Assembly: GCA_028283825.1 (NCBI GenBank)
Contig: JAPWJW010000003.1
Coordinates: forward strand, 620,001 to 684,000
Direction of reading: 5' to 3'
Length of the DNA stretch: 64,000 nt
Source: Azospirillaceae bacterium
GTDB taxonomy: Bacteria > Pseudomonadota > Alphaproteobacteria > Azospirillales > Azospirillaceae
Below the pieces are notes generated by a model. It was not told where the DNA came from. It was given only the letters and a program-made list of their open reading frames with translations, and made no database searches. Shown here piece after piece: positions 59,759-64,000 of the stretch. Numbering within the stretch: position 1 is the stretch's first letter; every line of letters starts with the position of its first letter. A program made the translations under genes and the position numbers.

Positions 59759-60745
59759 TTGCGGGGCTTGGTCCGTTCGATATCCGTCCTTCTTGGCATG
59801 CTCGCCCTCTGGGCCCCGCCACCGGCATTCGCGGCCGCACTATCCACCAGCCTTCCTTCCTGGCTAAACGCCCATATCGGCGATGGCGACGGCCAGATCG
59901 CGGAAATCGTGCTGCTGCGGGCCCGCGCGCTGCATGAGCGCAAGCTGGCCGAGGGCGTGATCCGCAACCCCTGCTACTTCGCCATGGACGCCACCCGCCC
60001 CAACACGTCGGACGACGATGGCCCGGGCCGCCGGTTCTATGTGATCTGTGAGGCCAGCCAGTCCTTCCAGGCCATTTCCGCCGGTCATGGCGCCGGCCGC
60101 GACCTTCCCGGGGTGGTGGATTTCTCCAACAGCCGGCGGTGCGCACGGAACTTCGGCAACGCCCAGGATTCGGAACTGACGGCCGGCGGCGCCTATGTGA
60201 CGGCGGAGGAGAAGACGACCTTCAAGGGGTATTACCGCGCGGTAGGGGGCCAGGATGCGGCCCTGATCCGGTCGTTCATCCAGTTCGACGGCGAAGGCGA
60301 CACCGCCAATGCCCGCCCCCGCGCCATCGGTGGCCACCCGGCCGTCACCTTGAAAGGCCTGTGCCTCAAGAAGGATCCGCACAGCGCATACGCCAACCCG
60401 GACGGCTACGTGCCGTTCGGCACGCTGGTGGACTACAGCGGCGGCCGCAGCAACGGCTGCACCAGTTGGTCGCCCGCCGACGCGCCGCAGATTTCCGTGA
60501 TGGTGAAGGCCGACCCGACGACGCTGTACATCTATCCGGAAGCAGCGGACATCACCGCCGTCGCCAAGGCGCTGGCGGCCGGCCAACGGCCCGAAAGCAC
60601 CGGCTTCTACTGGAACGCGTCATGCCTGAACGAGGTCGGCACGCCCAGGTTCTGGCCCAAGGAGATGCTTGAGCCGACGATCACCCAATACCGGAGGGAC
60701 CACCCCCTACCCCCGCCCCGGCCGCTGCCGATTTGCCGGGAGTAA
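59759..60745 (+). CDS. secreted L,D-transpeptidase-like (YkuD_2) protein
   Basis: A 328-residue exported protein. A signal peptide (SISVLLGMLALWAPPPAFAA) is followed by a domain with GRRFYVICEASQSFQAISAGHGAGRDLPG and LDYSGGRSNGCTSW read in parts; the Gly-Arg-Ser...Gly-Cys pattern matches the catalytic Cys region of YkuD_2-type L,D-transpeptidases. The start is TTG at 59759, 3 bp after the GGDEF-EAL stop and 7 bp after GGAGGTAGGG. It ends in a Pro/Arg-rich tail. Coupling to a c-di-GMP gene is notable but may be coincidental. Confidence 0.7.
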   Translation: MRGLVRSISVLLGMLALWAPPPAFAAALSTSLPSWLNAHIGDGDGQIAEIVLLRARALHERKLAEGVIRNPCYFAMDATRPNTSDDDGPGRRFYVICEASQSFQAISAGHGAGRDLPGVVDFSNSRRCARNFGNAQDSELTAGGAYVTAEEKTTFKGYYRAVGGQDAALIRSFIQFDGEGDTANARPRAIGGHPAVTLKGLCLKKDPHSAYANPDGYVPFGTLVDYSGGRSNGCTSWSPADAPQISVMVKADPTTLYIYPEAADITAVAKALAAGQRPESTGFYWNASCLNEVGTPRFWPKEMLEPTITQYRRDHPLPPPRPLPICRE

Positions 60746-60783
60746 AAACGAGGCAGACTCCGGCTATCACAGATGATGCCCCT

Positions 60784-61125
60784 TCATTGTTTCGGACCCT
60801 GCTTGTGACGGCTCAACGCCTTTTTCATCCGTGCAGAGATATCCATGGCGGGATGCAGCACATTGAGAATCTCCAACCGATGAGCATGCTCTTGGTATCG
60901 ATAGACAATCAAATGCCTGCCGACGCCATAGACAAGATAAGGTCCAGGAATATCCGAGCGGCGGCGCCCCAAATCTGGACTCTTCGCCAAGCGTTCAAAA
61001 GCAAGGAAAAGCGCCCGAAGATAATCCTCCGCCTGGGCATTTCCCCAACAACAAGCGGTATAATCTTCGATTTCGGCGAGATCCAAACCCGCTTCGCGGG
61101 AAAGGATATATGAAGCCTTGGCCAT
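60784..61125 (-). CDS. parE: ParE/RelE-family toxin
   Basis: A 113-residue toxin of the RelE/ParE fold: YILSREAGLDLAEIEDYTA, then AFERLAKSPDLGRRRSDIPG, YLVYGVGRHLIVYRYQEHAHRLEILNVLHPAMD read in parts. The ATG shares one base with the stop of the upstream antitoxin gene (TAATG), so the pair is translated together. ParE toxins poison DNA gyrase. Confidence 0.85.
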   Translation of the reverse strand: MAKASYILSREAGLDLAEIEDYTACCWGNAQAEDYLRALFLAFERLAKSPDLGRRRSDIPGPYLVYGVGRHLIVYRYQEHAHRLEILNVLHPAMDISARMKKALSRHKQGPKQ

Positions 61126-61388
61126 TAAGACGACTGAGCTTGGCGCCGGGCGCGCCCCTCCGCTAGAAGGCTTTCGACGGACACGTCAGCAATATCGCCT
61201 TCATCCAGTTGCTGCGCACTGAGCGCGAGATAATCGCCCAACAGCTTACGGGCATGTTCTGCCTGCCGTTTTTGATCTTCCCTGATCAAGTGGCGGATAT
61301 ATTCACTGGCGCTGTATTGGCCTTCCTCCGCTTGCTTCTCAACATAGGCCCTCATGGTTTCGGGCATCGAAACGTTTAAGGTACTCAT
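61125..61388 (-). CDS. parD: ParD-like (CopG/RHH) antitoxin
   Basis: An 87-residue protein: MSTLNVSMPETMRAYVEKQA at the N-terminus with a ribbon-helix-helix (YSASEYIRHLIREDQKRQAEH), then an Asp/Glu-rich C-terminal tail that would wrap the toxin. The ATG at 61388 follows GGGAG. Antitoxin first, toxin second, on the minus strand, as usual. Confidence 0.85.
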   Translation of the reverse strand: MSTLNVSMPETMRAYVEKQAEEGQYSASEYIRHLIREDQKRQAEHARKLLGDYLALSAQQLDEGDIADVSVESLLAEGRARRQAQSS

Positions 61389-61474
61389 CCAGAACACTCC
61401 CATCGGCTGCTGGGCTCTTCCTGGTTTGGATGGTAAGATATGGCCAAACTTTGTCAAATCTTGGCTTAAATCTT

Positions 61475-61876
61475 TTATCGAACATCGCCATCCAGCCGCC
61501 GCCGGATATCCGCGTACGCCGCCGCGATAAGCCCATTGAGCGCCACGACATTCGGTGGCTGGCCCCACACCAGCTTCACGTGACGCATGCGCTTGCCGGT
61601 GCCCAGCAGCAGGCCAGCGGGATCGTCGAGGTCGGCGCCGTGGAAAAAACCGAGGTTCGCGTGCGCTGTGAAAGCCTTGACGTAGGCGAAGGCGGCATCG
61701 CCGACGCAGGCGGTGGGGTGGCCGTCGTGCAGCAGGTCTCGTACGTCGGGGCCACAGTTCCGCAGGGCCTCGAACCAAGGCCGGACCAGAGGGCGCAGCC
61801 CGTCATCCTGGGCGAACCAGGCTTCGACTTCCGCATGGCGGCGGACGGCGCCGGACAGGAGGAACAGGGCTTCCAT
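61475..61876 (-). CDS. DUF1801 (YdhG-like) protein
   Basis: A 133-residue protein of the YdhG/DUF1801 group: DLLHDGHPTACVGDAAFAYVKAF and HANLGFFHGADLDDPAGLLLGTGKRMRHVKL read in parts. Function unknown. The ATG at 61876 is preferred over the frame start at 61966, whose first 30 residues look non-coding. It precedes the chemoreceptor terminator. Confidence 0.8.
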   Translation of the reverse strand: MEALFLLSGAVRRHAEVEAWFAQDDGLRPLVRPWFEALRNCGPDVRDLLHDGHPTACVGDAAFAYVKAFTAHANLGFFHGADLDDPAGLLLGTGKRMRHVKLVWGQPPNVVALNGLIAAAYADIRRRLDGDVR

Positions 61877-61930
61877 CCGCCCAGTTTGGCCGACGGATGC
61901 GAATTGTCGAGTGGATAGAGCCGAGACGAA

Positions 61931-61961
61931 ACCGCCGCCGGCGTGGATAGCCGGCGGCGGT
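61931..61961 (-). terminator. terminator of the chemoreceptor gene
   Basis: A 12-bp perfect stem (ACCGCCGCCGGC / complement, 7-nt loop). On the minus strand it is followed by TTTCGTC and lies 32 bp after the chemoreceptor stop. Confidence 0.75.
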
Positions 61962-61992
61962 CTCAAACTTGAGCGAAAGCAATGGTGGCGGA

Positions 61993-63960
61993 TCAGCCGG
62001 CGCGGATTTCCGCGATGAAGCGATCGGTCTGTTCCCGCAGGCGGTTGCTTTGTTGCACCAGGTCATGGGCGGTGGACAGCACCTTGCTGGCCTCGTCCCC
62101 CGTCTCACGAGCGGACTGGGAAACCAGGACGATGGTCTGCGACACTTCCTGCGTACCGGCGGCAGCCTGGTTGACGTTGCGGGCGATTTCCTGCGTGGCG
62201 GCACCCTGTTCCTCCACCGCGGCGGAAACGGCGGTGGCACCACCAGCCAGGTCGCCGACGCGCTGGGTGATGCCACGGATGCTGGTGGCGGCGCGGCGCG
62301 CCTCTTCCTGAATGCCGGTGACCTGCGACTGGATTTCCTCCGTCGCCTGGGCGGTCTGATTGGCCAGGGCCTTGACCTCGGACGCCACCACGGTGAAGCC
62401 CTTGCCGGCCTCACCCGCGCGCGCCGCCTCGATGGTGGCGTTCAGCGCCAGCAGGTTGGTCTGGCTGGCGATGCCCTGGATCAGTTGCACGATTTCGCCG
62501 ATACGCTGGGCGGCGTCGGTCAGGCCACGCATGATGGCTTCCGCTTGCTGGCTGTCGTCCTGCACCTGGGACGCGACGCGGCTGGTTTCCACCGTCTGGC
62601 GCCCGATCTCGCTGATGGAGGCGGACAGTTCCTCAGCCGCCGTCGCCACTGTCTGCACGTTGGCAGAGGTCTGCTCGGACGAGGCGGCGACGGACGCCGA
62701 CTGGTGCTGCGCCCGGTCGGCGGTGGACGTCATGGCCTGGGCGGTCAGGGTCATCTGCTGAGCGCCGTCGGACACGGCCTGCACCACCTGGCGCACCCCC
62801 GCCTCGAAATTGTCGGCCATCTGCAACATCAGGCGCTTGCGCTCCGCCTCCGCCGCCACGCGGTCCGCCTCGTTCTGGCGGCGCAGGCGGTCAGCCTCCA
62901 CCATGCTGTCCTTGAAGACGGACACGGCCTTTGCCATCTCGCCCAACTCGTCCCCACGCTCGCCGCCGGGGATGTCGGTGGCGGTGTTGCCGGCCGACAG
63001 TTCGGTCATCGCCTGGCGCAGGCGGATGATGGGCCGCGACAGGCCGCGCCCCACGAACAGGGCGATGACGATGGCGGCCACCAGCACGACGACGGCGGCC
63101 CCAATCAGCGACCAGCGGCTGCTGCTCTCCACCTTGGCGAAGGAGGTGGTGTCCTTGATCAGTTCGACCACGGCCAGGGGCTCCCCCGCGAAGTCCTTGA
63201 TCAGGCCCAGGTAAATCTCAACCGGTTCCTTGCCCAACGTGGCGGGACGCATCACCGGCGTGCCGGCGAACGCGGTCGCCACCTCTTCCGGGGTCGCCAG
63301 GCTCTTCTGGTCGAAGGTGGCGCCAACGGTGGTCACCTTGCCGTCCGCGACGCGGTGGATGGCGATGTCGACGTTGAAGCTGGCCTTGATGCGCTGCACG
63401 AACTGCGGCGTCAGGGGGGCGGCCACATCAAAGGCGGCGAAGACCTTGCCGTCCTTCACCATGGGCACGACGGAATAGATGCCGAGATCGCCCTGCGGTC
63501 CCACCTCCAGCCCGGTGACGGGCTTCTGGTCGCGGTAGAGCTTGGCCACCGTGCGGCGGCGCGCGGTGACGTCATCACCGAAGGAGTCCGGCTTGTGCGC
63601 CCGGTAGACCGTCACGCCCGGCGCCTTGGTCAGCGACCAGGTGGCCAGCCCCATGGTCTTGGCGGCGTCATCCGCCTTGCCCAGCAGACCGGCCAGGGCG
63701 CCGCGATCCTCACGGGCGGTGGCGTCGATGACAGGCGGCAGGTTGGCCAGCGTGCCCGCCACCGCGGTGGTGGCCCGGCCCTCATATTCGAAGACCGCGA
63801 TGACGCTTTGATACTGCAGCATCATTTCCCGACGCAGCGCGATATCGGTGAGATTCTTCTGCTTGATCACGGCGATGACGCCCAGCACCGCACAGGTGCT
63901 GGCGGCGATCAGCGCGATGGCCAGGATCAACCTGGCGGCGATGGAACGGAAATGCTGCAT
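61993..63960 (-). CDS. methyl-accepting chemotaxis protein
   Basis: A 655-residue receptor. One N-terminal helix (about 5-28) precedes a Cache-like periplasmic domain (about 35-285; [10 protein letters not shown]-type and [25 protein letters not shown] segments), a second helix (about 288-312), a HAMP domain, and the signalling domain with the hairpin [55 protein letters not shown] (read in parts). The ATG at 63960 follows AGGGG. The gene starts within 40 bp of the window end. Confidence 0.94.
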   Translation of the reverse strand: MQHFRSIAARLILAIALIAASTCAVLGVIAVIKQKNLTDIALRREMMLQYQSVIAVFEYEGRATTAVAGTLANLPPVIDATAREDRGALAGLLGKADDAAKTMGLATWSLTKAPGVTVYRAHKPDSFGDDVTARRRTVAKLYRDQKPVTGLEVGPQGDLGIYSVVPMVKDGKVFAAFDVAAPLTPQFVQRIKASFNVDIAIHRVADGKVTTVGATFDQKSLATPEEVATAFAGTPVMRPATLGKEPVEIYLGLIKDFAGEPLAVVELIKDTTSFAKVESSSRWSLIGAAVVVLVAAIVIALFVGRGLSRPIIRLRQAMTELSAGNTATDIPGGERGDELGEMAKAVSVFKDSMVEADRLRRQNEADRVAAEAERKRLMLQMADNFEAGVRQVVQAVSDGAQQMTLTAQAMTSTADRAQHQSASVAASSEQTSANVQTVATAAEELSASISEIGRQTVETSRVASQVQDDSQQAEAIMRGLTDAAQRIGEIVQLIQGIASQTNLLALNATIEAARAGEAGKGFTVVASEVKALANQTAQATEEIQSQVTGIQEEARRAATSIRGITQRVGDLAGGATAVSAAVEEQGAATQEIARNVNQAAAGTQEVSQTIVLVSQSARETGDEASKVLSTAHDLVQQSNRLREQTDRFIAEIRAG

Positions 63961-64000
63961 GATTGGGACCCCTGCCACTACCAATCCATTGATTGCGGAC

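Overview
The window reads as chromosome of a GC-rich alphaproteobacterium, most likely Rhodospirillales/Azospirillaceae (Azospirillum- or Nitrospirillum-like). Reasons: very high GC3, gene orders typical of the class (ribD-ribE-ribBA-ribH-nusB-thiL; yceD-rpmF-plsX-fabH-ihfA-merR; clpS-clpA; rplM-rpsI), a Ros/MucR regulator, a phasin, a K+-independent type proton pyrophosphatase, a cytochrome-c chaperone and a bpt leucyltransferase. The genus is inference from gene content only.

Layout. 1-14 kb: a propeller-type sensor fragment divergent from a receiver protein, an SGNH hydrolase, clpS-clpA, a phasin, a D,D-carboxypeptidase with SPOR domain plus a CPBP protease, and a sugar-nucleotide set (phosphomannomutase/phosphoglucomutase, UDP-glucose dehydrogenase, GalU). 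14-23.8 kb: a LuxR-type response regulator, an RlmM-like methyltransferase, a sterol-desaturase-like membrane enzyme, a BaiN-like flavoprotein, arfB, a Crp-like regulator, rplM-rpsI, a hotdog thioesterase, a CoA-binding protein, cutA and tRNA-Pro(GGG). 23.8-27.2 kb: an AT-richer accessory operon with a membrane protein, an unknown-group reverse transcriptase and an exported HIRAN-domain protein; this is the best candidate for an undescribed (probably defence) system. 27.2-33 kb: the phospholipid/ribosomal L32/ihfA block and a BamE-type lipoprotein. 33-44 kb: hppA and the long minus-strand riboflavin/thiamine/one-carbon block. 44-64 kb: mucR, MarR-type regulator, HIBCH-like hydrolase, hemB, two hydrolases, a MotB with an EF-hand, bpt, a secreted SCPU-like protein, parC, recO, a PAS-GGDEF-EAL protein, an L,D-transpeptidase-like protein, a ParDE pair and a chemoreceptor.

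Three things stand out beyond gene content. (1) The reverse-transcriptase operon has tight or overlapping junctions and base composition unlike the surroundings. (2) A 130-170 bp structured repeat occurs four times, always just beyond gene ends; its stems differ in sequence between copies but stay paired while the loops are conserved. (3) Two genes, parC and a YheT-type hydrolase, are each broken by one extra base in a short homopolymer, which looks like assembly error but could be real.
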